Shown here: positions 1 through 9,956 of the stretch, piece after piece
Position numbering within the stretch: position 1 is the first letter of the stretch
Layout of the letters: each line of letters begins with the position of its first letter
Assembly (NCBI GenBank): GCA_001584585.1
Contig: LSYV01000208.1
Span: forward strand, 1-32,282
DNA length: 32,282 nt
Direction of reading: 5' to 3'
Origin: Gonium pectorale
Lineage: Eukaryota > Chlorophyta > Chlorophyceae > Chlamydomonadales > Volvocaceae
The notes under the pieces: model-generated
The model's input: the letters and a program-made list of their open reading frames with translations, nothing else
What the model was told of the DNA's origin: nothing
Database searches by the model: none
Program-made: the position numbers and the translations under genes

Positions 1-280
1 CCTGTGGGAGCTCATGGCGCCGGCGGTGGCGCCGGCAGCTGCTCCGGCGCCTGTGCCGGCCGCTGTGCCGGCGCCGCCGGCGCCACGGCCTCCGTCACGG
101 GTGGTTGCGGTGTTCAAGGGGCAGGGCCGCGTGGCGGGCACCGGCTTCAGCAACCCCGCTTGGATCGACGGCCGGCTCTGGGTGTACGACAATGGGTCGG
201 TCGGATTCCTGTGGCGCGGCGACTTTGACTTTCTGGTGGATCTGGATCGCATGAGCCCTCGGCTGCTGGGCCGCATGTAA
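1..280 (+). CDS. F-box protein, FBXO31/plant F-box type, C-terminal end (5' partial)
   Basis: This is the last coding exon of a gene that begins outside the window; the frame is open from base 2 to a TAA stop at 278-280. An Ala/Pro-rich linker of about 30 residues leads into a compact block reading GRVAGTGFSNPAWIDGRL, then VYDNGSVGFLWRGDFDFLVD. It resembles the conserved C-terminal part of FBXO31 and of plant F-box proteins such as that of Arabidopsis At3g12350, where a G-x-G-x-I/V-A-x-x-GF-x-x-P pattern is followed by a GF-[IL]-W strand. Known members are substrate receptors of SCF ubiquitin ligases. The F-box itself is not in view, so the family call rests on this C-terminal block alone and is moderate. 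The stop codon overlaps a TGTAA pentamer at 276-280, which is probably chance. Confidence 0.5.
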   Translation, partial: LWELMAPAVAPAAAPAPVPAAVPAPPAPRPPSRVVAVFKGQGRVAGTGFSNPAWIDGRLWVYDNGSVGFLWRGDFDFLVDLDRMSPRLLGRM

Positions 281-2522
281 GGTGGAAGCAGGCGGCCAAC
301 GATGTCGGACGAGGCGTGGCGCGGGTCAGGGGCCTCGGGCGCGTCGCCCCACTGCGCCCTCCTTGCCCTGCGCTGTTGTCGTGGTGCGGGTCGGCGGTCG
401 GACGGGGGCGACGGCGTGGGCGCCATGGCCGGTTTCCCGGACAATTGGCGCCCTGCGCCGCCTGCTTGCTTACAGCTGAGCTGTTTTGCCTCCCTTTTCC
501 TGGGTTCAGAAAACGGTTCAGGGGAGTCGGGGTTCATGGGCGTATGCGGGAGCGTCAGCAGGGGTCTATGACAGGAAGGGCCTGGCGGTGGCCGTTGTTG
601 CTGGAGCAGAAGGCGCGGTTGCGCGGGGTTGGCCGCCCCCCCCCCCGCCCGTGGTCCGTAATGTACCGTACCGTGTGGGTCTCAGGGTCGGCTACACTTG
701 AAGGTAGGCAGCGCACGCCGGGCGTGCTCGTCCGATGCCATAAAACCGGAGTGGCGTGAGTCCGCTGCGCCTTCCTCTCCCTATCTGGGGGAAAAGTGTG
801 ACTCGTGCAGCCGAGCGTCGCGTTTGTGGTGCCGTCAGCTGGCATACCGGTGTGGAGCCATGCTGCCCAACCAGGCAGGCACACGATGCGAGCGGCGCCC
901 GGTCGCGTGACTCGGGCGGGCGGGCGACCGGGGATGCCGAGGGAGGAGCGGACGGAGGGCGCAGGTGGGGGGGGGCGGGGAGGCTTGCGGGCGCATGCGG
1001 GCGGGCGCCTGGGTACGGTACCGTGCATGCGCCAACATCGCGGGACTGCGACTGCTCTCGGGTGGCGGCGGCCGTTGCGCGTGCATGCACAAAGCGCGCT
1101 TGACTGAGGGTGGGTTGGCGACGACCCGCGCGCGGCGCGCTGCGGGAGTGTGTGCCCGGCGGCGCCCCTTACATGCACGTGCGCTGGCGCCTGCCGCCCT
1201 GTCTGCCTGCCTGCCAGTCTCCCTGCGTGCCTCTCATCGGCCGCGCGGCTGGACGCACACCTGCTGCCCCGGCCAGCACGCAGGCCCACACCGTGCCCGC
1301 ACACACGCAGCACCGAGATTCGGAGCAGCCCACCACGTGCTGAGCTCAGCTGCAACACATTAAACTCGGAACACTGGGAAAGAAACGGCGCAGAAGGCAA
1401 AGACGGTTACGGCAATGGAAACGCGGTCACGCGCTCCCTCTCGTATGTACACAGCCAACGAGGACGGCGCTTCCGCGGGCCGAGCCCCCAGTTCACGGCG
1501 GGTACACCCAATCTACCCTCCTACCAGCCTCCGCAAGGGGCACTCGCACCATGAAACGAACAGCAGACACAGCGGTCAGTCCTTGCGAGCCATACCCATG
1601 CCCGCCTAACCCAGCCTCTCCCACAGCGGAGCGACGGCGCCCGAGCTGGTCGAGATCGCGCACAGGAAGTCACGACCTCCGACATCCCCCCCGACGGGCA
1701 CCGCACTCCGAATGCTGCTACCGCTGTGCCACGTGAACACAGCCGCATTTCAGCGGTGTATGGGGGGTACAGTTCACCCATGTCAGACAGCAAACCGTTT
1801 GCCCCACCTGGGCGCTTGCTCCGCCCCTCACGCCCGCCAGTCCAACCGTGAACTGTCGCCCGTACAGGCAGATATCTACAACCCGACACGCTGGACTGAA
1901 GCCTTCGCATTATTTACGGCCTCGCGTCATCCGGCCGTACCTTGCTGTACAAGCATCCACAGGACGGCACCAGTAAGCAACACCCTACCCTTTCCCTCCC
2001 CGCGTCTGTCCAGATCCAACCCGTACGGCCACCGAAGCGTGTTGGGCCATGATGGGGGTCGCGGCAGTCACGTGCGGCATGCGTGCGGGGCGCGTTGCTA
2101 AACCCCGGCGGGCTGGAAACCGCCCCCCGAGGCGAGGATACGTACTTACGGCAGTCACGTCACGGACATGATAATGATACCCAGTTCACATACCATACCA
2201 CACCACAACCGCCAACATGTCCGCTCAGGCCCTTCGTCCATGAGCCCCGACCCACATCCTCGCCGCAATCCACCGGCACCGCCCCAGCCCTGCCCTGCCC
2301 CAGCCCCAGCGCCGGCCTTGAAACCCCACGCGCGGACGCTGTGCTTCTCGCCGTTACCCCAGGGCCCGTGGGAGGCGCCATAATCATGCGGTTCGCCCGC
2401 CCGCCGGTACGGCCACCGTTCGCAACCTGCCGAGCGACAAGGCTTGCCCGACGACTTCGCTTCCTCACTGAGGCCCGCAGCCGCGCCAATCCACCGCCAG
2501 CTCCCGCCCTGTGCTGCCCGTT
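281..2522. other. Gene-poor interval (3' UTRs and intergenic)
   Basis: No conserved protein was recognised on either strand. The interval should hold the 3' UTR of the F-box gene and, from the other side, the 3' UTR of CFAP418. A TTACA (TGTAA on the minus strand) at 1169-1173 is the nearest clear signal that could end the CFAP418 transcript, though it would imply a 3' UTR of about 1.35 kb. A pure C run lies near 643-652 and a G run near 967-975. Several long open frames here are GC-driven and contain no recognisable domain. Confidence 0.5.
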
Positions 2523-3227
2523 TCACTCCGTGAGATGCCCGGCGCACACCCACCGGACCTCGCTGGAGAAGTCCAGTTTGGTCTGTTCCATGGCGCTGAG
2601 CCACGAGCACTGGCAGCAGTAGGCCACGGCCCCGGGCCGCTTGCGCAGCTTATCCGCCAGCTTCTCCTCCGTGGGAAAGTTGTTGCGGAAAAAGAGGTAG
2701 TCGACGTCGTCGTCCCAGTCAAAGTTGTCAAACTGCTCGACGCGGAAGTCGCACTTGGTACAGCGCAGCGCGTCGCAGCAGGTAAGCGCGCCGACGGCGG
2801 CCATGCGGCCGCGTGGGAGGGCCGTGCCCGCCACGAACACGCCGGTGCACTTCTGCTTCGAGCCGATGGTCGATGACTTGCGCGACGGCACTGGCGGCTG
2901 CTCCCCCGCCAGCTTCTGCACGGCTGCGGCAGCAGCAGCAAGCACGCTGGGATTGTTGCGGCCGTTCATGCTGTTATTGGGCGTCCCGCCAAAGTCCAAG
3001 TCGCTCAGCAGCGTTTCCAAGTCGTCCTTCTTCCGTTGTGAGGCGCTGAAGACCCGGCTCTGGCTGCCCACTGCGGAGGAGGTTGGTCGAGCCAGGGACG
3101 ACTGCGGGGCGGGTGGCACCGATGCCCCATTCCGCGGGGCTTGAGCTGTTGGTCTTGCTGCCCGGCCGGCTTGCCCGCCAGGCAGGTCGTCAAGTTCCTT
3201 GAGAAGGTCGTCGACGCTTAAGCTCAT
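2523..3227 (-). CDS. CFAP418: Cilia- and flagella-associated protein 418 (C8orf37 homologue)
   Basis: A 234-residue protein in one uninterrupted exon, start ATG at 3225-3227, stop TGA at 2523-2525. The N-terminus has the short acidic helix DDLLKELDDL, and a second one, KKDDLETLLSDLDF, lies near residue 66; human C8orf37 has equivalents. After a low-complexity Ala/Ser linker comes the conserved C-terminal domain: CDALRCTKCDFRVEQFDNF, then YLFFRNNFPTEEKL, AYCCQCSW, and a terminal RWVCAGH. These match the family's C-x-x-C, YLFFRN, CQCSW and WVCGKH signatures. The human protein has 207 residues, so this is full length. CFAP418 is a ciliary/photoreceptor protein whose loss causes cone-rod dystrophy and Bardet-Biedl syndrome. 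The gene is divergent from RABL2, another ciliary gene. Absence of introns is unusual beside its intron-rich neighbours. Confidence 0.93.
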   Translation of the reverse strand: MSLSVDDLLKELDDLPGGQAGRAARPTAQAPRNGASVPPAPQSSLARPTSSAVGSQSRVFSASQRKKDDLETLLSDLDFGGTPNNSMNGRNNPSVLAAAAAAVQKLAGEQPPVPSRKSSTIGSKQKCTGVFVAGTALPRGRMAAVGALTCCDALRCTKCDFRVEQFDNFDWDDDVDYLFFRNNFPTEEKLADKLRKRPGAVAYCCQCSWLSAMEQTKLDFSSEVRWVCAGHLTE

Positions 3228-3637
3228 CCCCGACGGCTAGCAACACTAGATGCTGCTATGTTGTATGGAACGTTTGGTGATGCAGTCTAGAGTTGTAGCG
3301 TAGTTGACGCAAGGCGGAATGTCTTTGCGACTGTGGGCTTTTTGATGGCTGAAGGTGGGACCACGTGATTGGGATTGCACAAGCTTAGACAGTGATCATT
3401 ATGATGGAGCCGAAGGCGAAGTGCAGCAACCACGACAAAACGACAATGTACTGTAATCAACCCAGGGCGTCCCCATCGGTATTCTGATGCCCCAACGAAC
3501 CCATCATCAGCACATTTCTTCTCGCCATACTTTGGCACAGAGGCACACTTTACACGGGGCCCATCTAACACCCAAACGGCGTCAAGAGGCCGCACCACTT
3601 TGCGTTTACTTCGGAGTACGTAGACCAAGGGCAGGAG
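3228..3637. promoter_or_regulatory. Probable shared promoter region of CFAP418 and RABL2
   Basis: About 0.4 kb separates the CFAP418 start codon from the likely first exon of RABL2, so both 5' UTRs and both promoters must lie here or just inside RABL2. The stretch is visibly more AT-rich than the flanking coding exons. I see no convincing TATA box. The bidirectional role is inferred from orientation and spacing. Confidence 0.5.
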
Positions 3638-6367
3638 ATGACGGACGGTGCGCCTTGCGTGCATCCCGCCCTACCGACGATATCCGACTCGTCGCTTACC
3701 AGCGGACCAATTCGTATGTAGGGGCAAGCACTTCGGGTCCACAGGGCGAGGAGCTGACGTTGGTAAGCAGCGATATTGTTTTCGAACTTTCGCCGAGTTT
3801 CTCTTTTTACCGACGCTTGGCCTCCGTCCTTTCCCACTGCACAGCTCACCGGATCAGACGCCGTCAAGATCATCTTGCTCGGAGACTCTGCCGTTGGGAA
3901 ATCAAAGTGGGTTGGGGTCCGCCGCTGCCGGCACGGGCGACTGCCCGGTGCGCCGTCGCTCATATTTACGCTCTCGTGCAGGCTCGTGGAGCGCTTCTTG
4001 TTAGATAACTACAAACCGCACCAGCTCTCCACGTACGCACTGACACTGTACAGATACAATTTCAAGACGCCAGATGGCAAAGCAGTTCCTTGCGGTGAGG
4101 CTGCAGAACGCCCAGTGGGGGGGCCGTCTTGGCGTTGGCGGCGTGGGGGCGCTTGCGGGGCAGATGTGGGTGGGGCCACCGACCCGGCGGTCCCTGGCTT
4201 GGCGCTGCCCCAAGTGCGCGCGGCCCCGAGCCCATCCGGTACTGCGCCATGGATTGTCACGTGCGCTGCTTGCCCGCCTCCCCTTAAAGGCGGCTTTCAA
4301 GGGCACTGGGCAAATCCGTTCTTGGGAGGGAGGGTCCTGCCTTCATGCACTGGCAGTGGCCCCTTTCTAGCTCACGTGGCGCAGGTTGCACGAATCCGCC
4401 CCCTTCAAGCGGTCACTTCATCGGGACTGCAAGGGGGACTTTGAAAGGGCCATGGGGAGGGATCCCTGCGCCCCTCTCCAGCTCTGCCGGGAGGATCTAG
4501 CCTCAAACCAGTCCAACCTGGCCTTCAGTGATGCTCGCTCGCTCGCTGGAGTTCGCTGCATTACGCGCCCTGTTCAGCGCATGACTGCTTTCGCAATCGT
4601 TCGGATCACATACCCTGCGAACGGCGAGTACGTGACCCTCCGTCGCCGACCGGATGAGCCCAGCACCCGGGCAGCCTCCTGGCTTCCCGGGATGCTACTG
4701 CCGGCTCTACCGGCAACGCTGCCCTTCGACTTTTGCCCCGCAACCCGTAACGGGGCCAGCTGCCGCGTCCCACACCCATGCCCCAGGAGTGTCCTCCGCG
4801 GGCCACCGCCTATCTCCCCCACTGATTTGTTGGCTTCTTGCCCGCTACGATTTTCCCCGGTACTGTGTACCTAACCGGATAGATGATGGGGCAGGCAGAG
4901 CGCCAACAGCACGCACATCCTGTCCTCCCCTCACTCGTCCAGACGGCTGGCCGGAGGACTCCGCAGCCTAGCGCGGCTCACGGCCACCTGACATGCAACT
5001 TCACCCCCCCTCCACCACACAGCTCATGGTGTGGCTGCCTTTGAGAGGCACTAAACGTAACAATAATAACGCCTACCCAAACGCGCGCAGACATTTGGGA
5101 CACGGCCGGCCAGGAGCGCTTCAACTCGATGCACTCGTCCTACTACTACCGGGCGCACGCTTGCATCATGGTGTTTGACGTGACGCGCAAGGTGACGTAC
5201 AAAAACCTGGAAAAGTGGTACGATGAGTTGCAGGCGCACTGCAAGGGCATCCCGACAGTCGTGGTCGCCAACAAAATTGACATCGATTACAAGGTGGGGG
5301 CGACGGGGTGGGCTCAAGGTGATGGGTCCTGATTCGCCCGTGGTTCAGTAGCAGATTGGTGGGTGGGGATTGGGGAGCCTCGAGGTTGAGCGTATCCTGT
5401 GTGGGCTGGGCTGTGGATTGCACGAGGTTTGTAGAGTTGTATAGAGTTGCATGGGATGCTTGGGTACGGAAGCTAGGAGCGCACAAGCCGGTCGGTCTAA
5501 GTACGATGGTCTAACTACGATGGTTGGCAAACCGCTGCGGCCCGGCGACCGAACTGGGTGGCGGGGCCGAATGGGTAGGGAGGTGGGCGCACGAGATCGG
5601 CGATGATCCTCAGCGCCCAGCAGGTCCGGAGCACGGGCTCCAGTCCCTGCTTTCGTGCGGTCCTGCACCATGCCAGTGGCGCGCCCCGACGGAGCGCATG
5701 GAGCACGCTTTGACGATTAAACCAGGCGGACGTGTATCGACACTGCCCCCGCGCGGCCTACTTGTGCCAGCTGCCAGCGTTTGAGAATCGAAATCCGAAG
5801 GCTTACGGGTCTAGCAGGTGGTTCTTTAGCTTGCTCCCATCCCGGCCGCCTCTGCTTCATGTCCTGCTCGCCTACATTGCCTGTTGGTTAGCGTCAGGCA
5901 CCCCAAAGCGCCCCATCGGCCCTGACCCATCGACCCCGCCCCGCCCTGTCCGGATGTCCGCAGGTGACGTCGAAGAGCTTCAACTTCGCCGCCAAGCGGC
6001 GGCTCCCGTTCTTCTTTGTGTCGGCGTCTGACGGCACTAACGTGGTCAAGATCTTCAACATGGCCATCATGGCGGGTGCGTGAAAGACACATTCTCCACA
6101 TCATACAAACCCTTACGTTAAGCATGTCTTGGTATCCTTTCAACGACGCCGCTTCGCCTGGTGTGCCCCTCCTGATGGTCCCTCCTGTGTCCCGCGCCGT
6201 ATGTGTCGGCAGGCATGCGCTGGAAGGCCGCCCCTAAGGACGACTTCTACCAGGAGGTACTTGACCTGCTGGGCGAGATCTCCATGGACACGCGCAAGCA
6301 GCTCGAGGACGCGGTCAAGGCGCTAGAAGACGAGAAGGACAAGGAGGGCGAGAACGGGGAGCTGTGA
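3638..6367 (+). CDS. RABL2: Rab-like protein 2, intraflagellar-transport-associated small GTPase
   Basis: Five clear exons: 3845-3906, 3982-4094, 5091-5293, 5964-6075 and 6213-6367 (TGA), with GT-AG borders and consistent phase, encoding 214 residues. They contain the P-loop GDSAVGKSK, switch I region QLSTYALTLYR, DIWDTAGQERF, HACIMVFDVTRKVTY, the base-specificity motif NKID, and FVSASDGTNVVK. These are RABL2 signatures rather than those of a general Rab. The C-terminus ends in an acidic tail without prenylation cysteines, as in RABL2. RABL2 binds IFT-B and controls ciliary entry and exit of cargo such as the BBSome. The first coding exon is uncertain. The donor at 3763 continues in frame, but that frame has no nearby Met. 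One workable model starts at ATG 3638, splices 3658 to 3745, and gives 227 residues, close to the human 228. Another starts at ATG 3487 with a long unconserved leader. Confidence 0.93.
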
Positions 6368-6419
6368 GAGCCAGCCGGTGCTCCGTGTGAGCTGTAGTGT
6401 ATGCAAACGGCGTTGTACG

Positions 6420-6424
6420 TGTAA
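6420..6424 (+). promoter_or_regulatory. Candidate polyadenylation signal for RABL2
   Basis: A TGTAA pentamer, the usual poly(A) signal of volvocine algae, lies 52 nt after the RABL2 stop codon. This would give a very short 3' UTR. Confidence 0.4.
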
Positions 6425-8444
6425 CCAGCGCGGCCGCCCGAGCCTGGCGTGGGCGCCGCTGCTGGCGGCGGCGGGGCAGCTGGTGGCAGCGGCGGTGGCG
6501 CTGGCAAGAGCGGCGGACGGGGATGCCTGCGGGCATGGGAGAGGCGAGCGGCACGGAGGGCGAAGGGCTGTCGGCTGTGGGCCTGAGCGGCAGGCCAAGG
6601 GAAAGCCGGCGGTGCGAGCGCGGGCCCTACGATTATAGGACAGATGGGACGATGGGGGCGGGGGTGGTGGGGGTTCAGAGGTTAGGATGCGGGCCCACTG
6701 TAGGAGCTTAATGCGAGTGCCATCCTGTTCCCATCCAGTACAAGTTAGAGGGGGGGAAGCCCGGGCGGCGGAATGGTGGATGGATGGGGCTGGCGGGGGC
6801 ATCGTGGCGTGCGGAGGGCAGTGAGCAGCTCGAGCGGCTGCCGCGCGGATCGTGCTCAGATAGGGTCCTTCTGTGTGGCGTGTGTGTGGGTAGGGGCACG
6901 GGGTGTCTGTTAAAAGCATGAAGCGCGGCGCAGGATAGAGTAGGGTAGGGTCCCGTGGGTTGGGCTTTGGGGGAGGCTGCTGGCGTTGTCGTGTGGCTTA
7001 ATGCACACAAGGGTGAGCGCAAGTCGCCTGTGCAGCGCGTGTATGGCTGCCCGCCAGTGTTGCTGGCGCACCAAGTGTCCTGGGTAGCGAGTAAGCATGC
7101 TCTTGCAGCAGCCTGGACGTGCGATGACCGAGCTGTATGCCCGCGGGCTATTTCAGGCGTGGCGGCGCTCGCTCGCTGCTGTGTGTTCAATATGCGTGAC
7201 GGCGTGATATCATGTCTAGGTAGGTTCCGGGCAGACGGGGAGACTTGGGGAGGGAGCTGCGGTCAATGTGGAAAATGAAAAGCAGGCTCATTCAATGAGT
7301 GGCAGCGGGGGATGGGACAGGCGTGGACGCGCGTCCACTACAAGCGCCGGGGCGCAAGCATGCGGACGCTGGCCAGGTGCTTGCATGCGGCGCGCGCGCT
7401 CCTGCAACCTCAACCCTGCAAACGAAAGTCGAGCACACCTCCCGTGGCAGAACTGCGTGCTACTGCGCCAGCAATGGCTGACGCCAAATGGCAACAGCAA
7501 ATGTGCTGCACCATAAATCAGATTCAAGCTTGCGTCACGTCAACGTACTTGTTCTTTGGTGCACGCGCCACGTCGCGCCCCACCGCATGCAGCCTGACCG
7601 TGCTGCCGGTGCTCGCGGCAATAGGATGGCGAGGGCGCAGGACGGCACACCCCGTATGCACCCCGTATACCTTGCCCTCAATCGCTGCGGCACAGTGACA
7701 AAAGGAGAGCCGCGTGAAGCGAGCCCCTGCCAAGGACAGAGGGAGCGCGCACGGTAGCGAGTGGCAACTGCACAACCAGCCACAGACGCTGCTGTCACAT
7801 TGTCCACAGAACCCGAGTCTCTGTGACGCCACGTGCGGCCGAGAGGGATGCGGCAGATTGCGGCTGCCATAACCAGTGCGGTCTCTTGACGCCTAACGGC
7901 CTGTGATTGATGCACCCCAATCCTGTACGAAACTGCAACCTGTAAAGGCATGTACATTAGTCCGCGCGTGCCCGCCAACAGCACGGCACAACGCTGCCCA
8001 CCTGCTTTGCTCACTATCCCACGGCAGCGCACGAGAAAACGTGTACGCACGCCCAGCAAACTCGCCGCGAAGGCGCGCAACCCTCTTGCCACCCCCGCAA
8101 CCCGCACCCAGCGCACTGCCACGACAGGCGCACAATCCGAACCACACTCCTGCGGGCTAGTCACATCAGAGCATATACCTATTCACTCCTTTATCGGGTA
8201 CATGAATCGCACGCGCAAGCAAGCTAAAGCACCGCCGCACGCCGCGCGCACGGTAGACCCTGCAGCCGCGGCCCGCTGCCAGCAAAACCTTTGCTGCCGG
8301 CGCCGGATCGCACCCGGGGTCACATCTCAACACAGGCCAACAACGCCTCGTTGGGGCGCCCCGCGCGTGCTGCCGGCGCCTCGCCACGCGCAACCCGACG
8401 CCACGCCACGCCCTCCGCCACTGCTCCGCTCAAGGCCGCGATCC
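6425..8444. other. Gene-poor interval between RABL2 and the Tyr/Gly-rich gene
   Basis: I recognise no conserved protein. The right part probably holds the 3' UTR of the minus-strand gene ending at 8445. A 209-residue minus-strand frame at 7535-8164 has no recognisable domain. No TTACA signal for the minus-strand gene was found here by eye. Another TGTAA on the plus strand occurs at 7941-7945. Confidence 0.4.
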
Positions 8445-9956
8445 CTACTGCATGCGCTGGATGACGTCCACAGCGTTGCCGTCCTCAATGTCCTGCAGCA
8501 GGTCCGCGTACGCCTGCTCACTGACCTTCTCCTGCAGATACGCCTCGCCGGCAAACAGCGCCTCAAACCAGTCGGCAGCGGCCTCGTAGTCGTTCACCGT
8601 GTTGCCGTACCCGTAGTAGTACCCCATGCCAAACACGCCGTAGTACCCCATGCCGTCGCCGACATACAGGCCGTAGTAGCCTGGCCGGGAAGCCAGAGGC
8701 AGCTCACGCGATTCGTGATTGCTCAAAAACAGGTCCTCGAACAGCGGCTGCGGGCCGTCAATATTGGGGTCCAGTTGGTTGTCGGGCAGCTCCCCGTGCT
8801 CCCCGTGCTCATCGGGGCCGTGGTGGCCGCTTGCGCCCATGTCGAACAGCTCCGACATGCCGCGGCGCGTGGGCAGGGGGCCCGGCCCGTGCATGGGGTC
8901 CAGCGGGCCGTGGGGGCCGTGGCCGGGCAAGTCGACGCCATGCAGGGGGTGGCCCATGCCGTCCAGGAGGAAAGTATCCTCCCACTTGTACTCCCACTCC
9001 TCAAAGTGGCCGTCCACATAGTGGCCGCCCTGGTGGTGCTCGCCGTAATAGCCGTAGTAGCCGTAACCGTAGTAGCCGTAACTACCGTGGCCATGGTGGC
9101 CGGGCTGCTCGAACTCTGCGGGGGAGGGCGCGGCCAGGGGGGCACGGAGTCTGAGGGTGAAGCGGGGACTCGGGGAGAGGAGGGTCCGATGGGCACACGG
9201 GGGTGGAGGGCGGGGGTGGAGGGGAGGGGAGGTGGCTGGCGCCGAGAAGGAGAGGTGAAGGAGAGGAGGAGCCGGCGAACCCGACACCAAATATGTGCGC
9301 ACCGTTTCGCGCACTTTCCTCGCACCTCCCGCCTCCCACCTCCCACACCAATGCTCAGGCGGGTTGGGGGCTGCCAAGCGGGTACTGTAAGGCCGAGCCA
9401 AGTCGGAACTGGGGAGGGGTGCAGTCTCTGGGTTTGCTGCATACGGCGCGATTCGCCGCATTACAGAAGAAGCTCCAGGGGTCTGCATTTGCTTGGCGGC
9501 CTTGCTACACCGCCGATGCCGGGGCCCCGCATCGCATGCAGCGGATGCCGGGTTGCTGCCGCCCATGCGTGCTACTCACGCACCATCAGGGGCCCTGATC
9601 TCGTGACTAGCGGCTGCTTGATGACGCGGCAGTGCGCAGACTGCCCTGTAACGTGTAACCGTGCTGATCCTGCTGCCTTACTAGAAAACCCAACTGGCAC
9701 CCCGCACCCCCGCCCTCACCGCCAGGGAAGTTGCCAAGAATTTCGGCAAACCCTGACTCGTCCAACCCGAAAATGTCAGGGATGTCCATACGCCTGGGCA
9801 TCCGGGGGCGAGGCTTGGCGTGCGTATGGGCCTTCATGGCCTCCTCGATGTCGCCCATGGGCGCCCTCCTCGCAGCCACCGCTGGCTCCGGTAGACATGC
9901 CAGCAGCAGAAAACCAACAGCTGCGAAGGCTAGAGCGACTTGAATTGGCTGCCCGC
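8445..9956 (-). CDS. Secreted Tyr/Gly/His-rich protein A (start codon unresolved)
   Basis: Not a family I recognise. Two exons are supported: the upstream one ends at 9720 (donor GGTGAG) and the downstream one runs 9115-8445 (acceptor CCCCCGCAG, stop TAG). They join in phase 1 across a 604-nt intron. The upstream exon encodes a signal-peptide-like core, VALAFAAVGFLLLACL then PEPAVAA, followed by a basic stretch and LDESGFAEILGNFPG. The junction reads GEFEQPG and leads into HHGHGSYGYYGYGYYGYYG. Downstream are His/Gly/Pro-rich segments (for example GHHGPDEHGEHGE), an acidic part, a second Tyr/Gly block (GMGYYYGYG) and an acidic helical C-terminus. No in-frame Met lies before the signal core, because a TGA precedes it near 10008, so a further 5' exon must exist. 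An ATG at 10044-10046 is one candidate. It is a paralogue of the gene at 13608-14620. A secreted matrix or wall protein is inferred. Confidence 0.68.

Noticed and set aside
555..1400. A 281-codon minus-strand frame
   Set aside because: Composition is Arg/Ala/Pro-rich noise from GC-rich DNA, with no conserved motif, no supportive neighbour and no splice structure.
7535..8164. A 209-codon minus-strand frame just downstream of the protein A gene
   Set aside because: It has no recognisable domain and lies where the protein A 3' UTR is expected.
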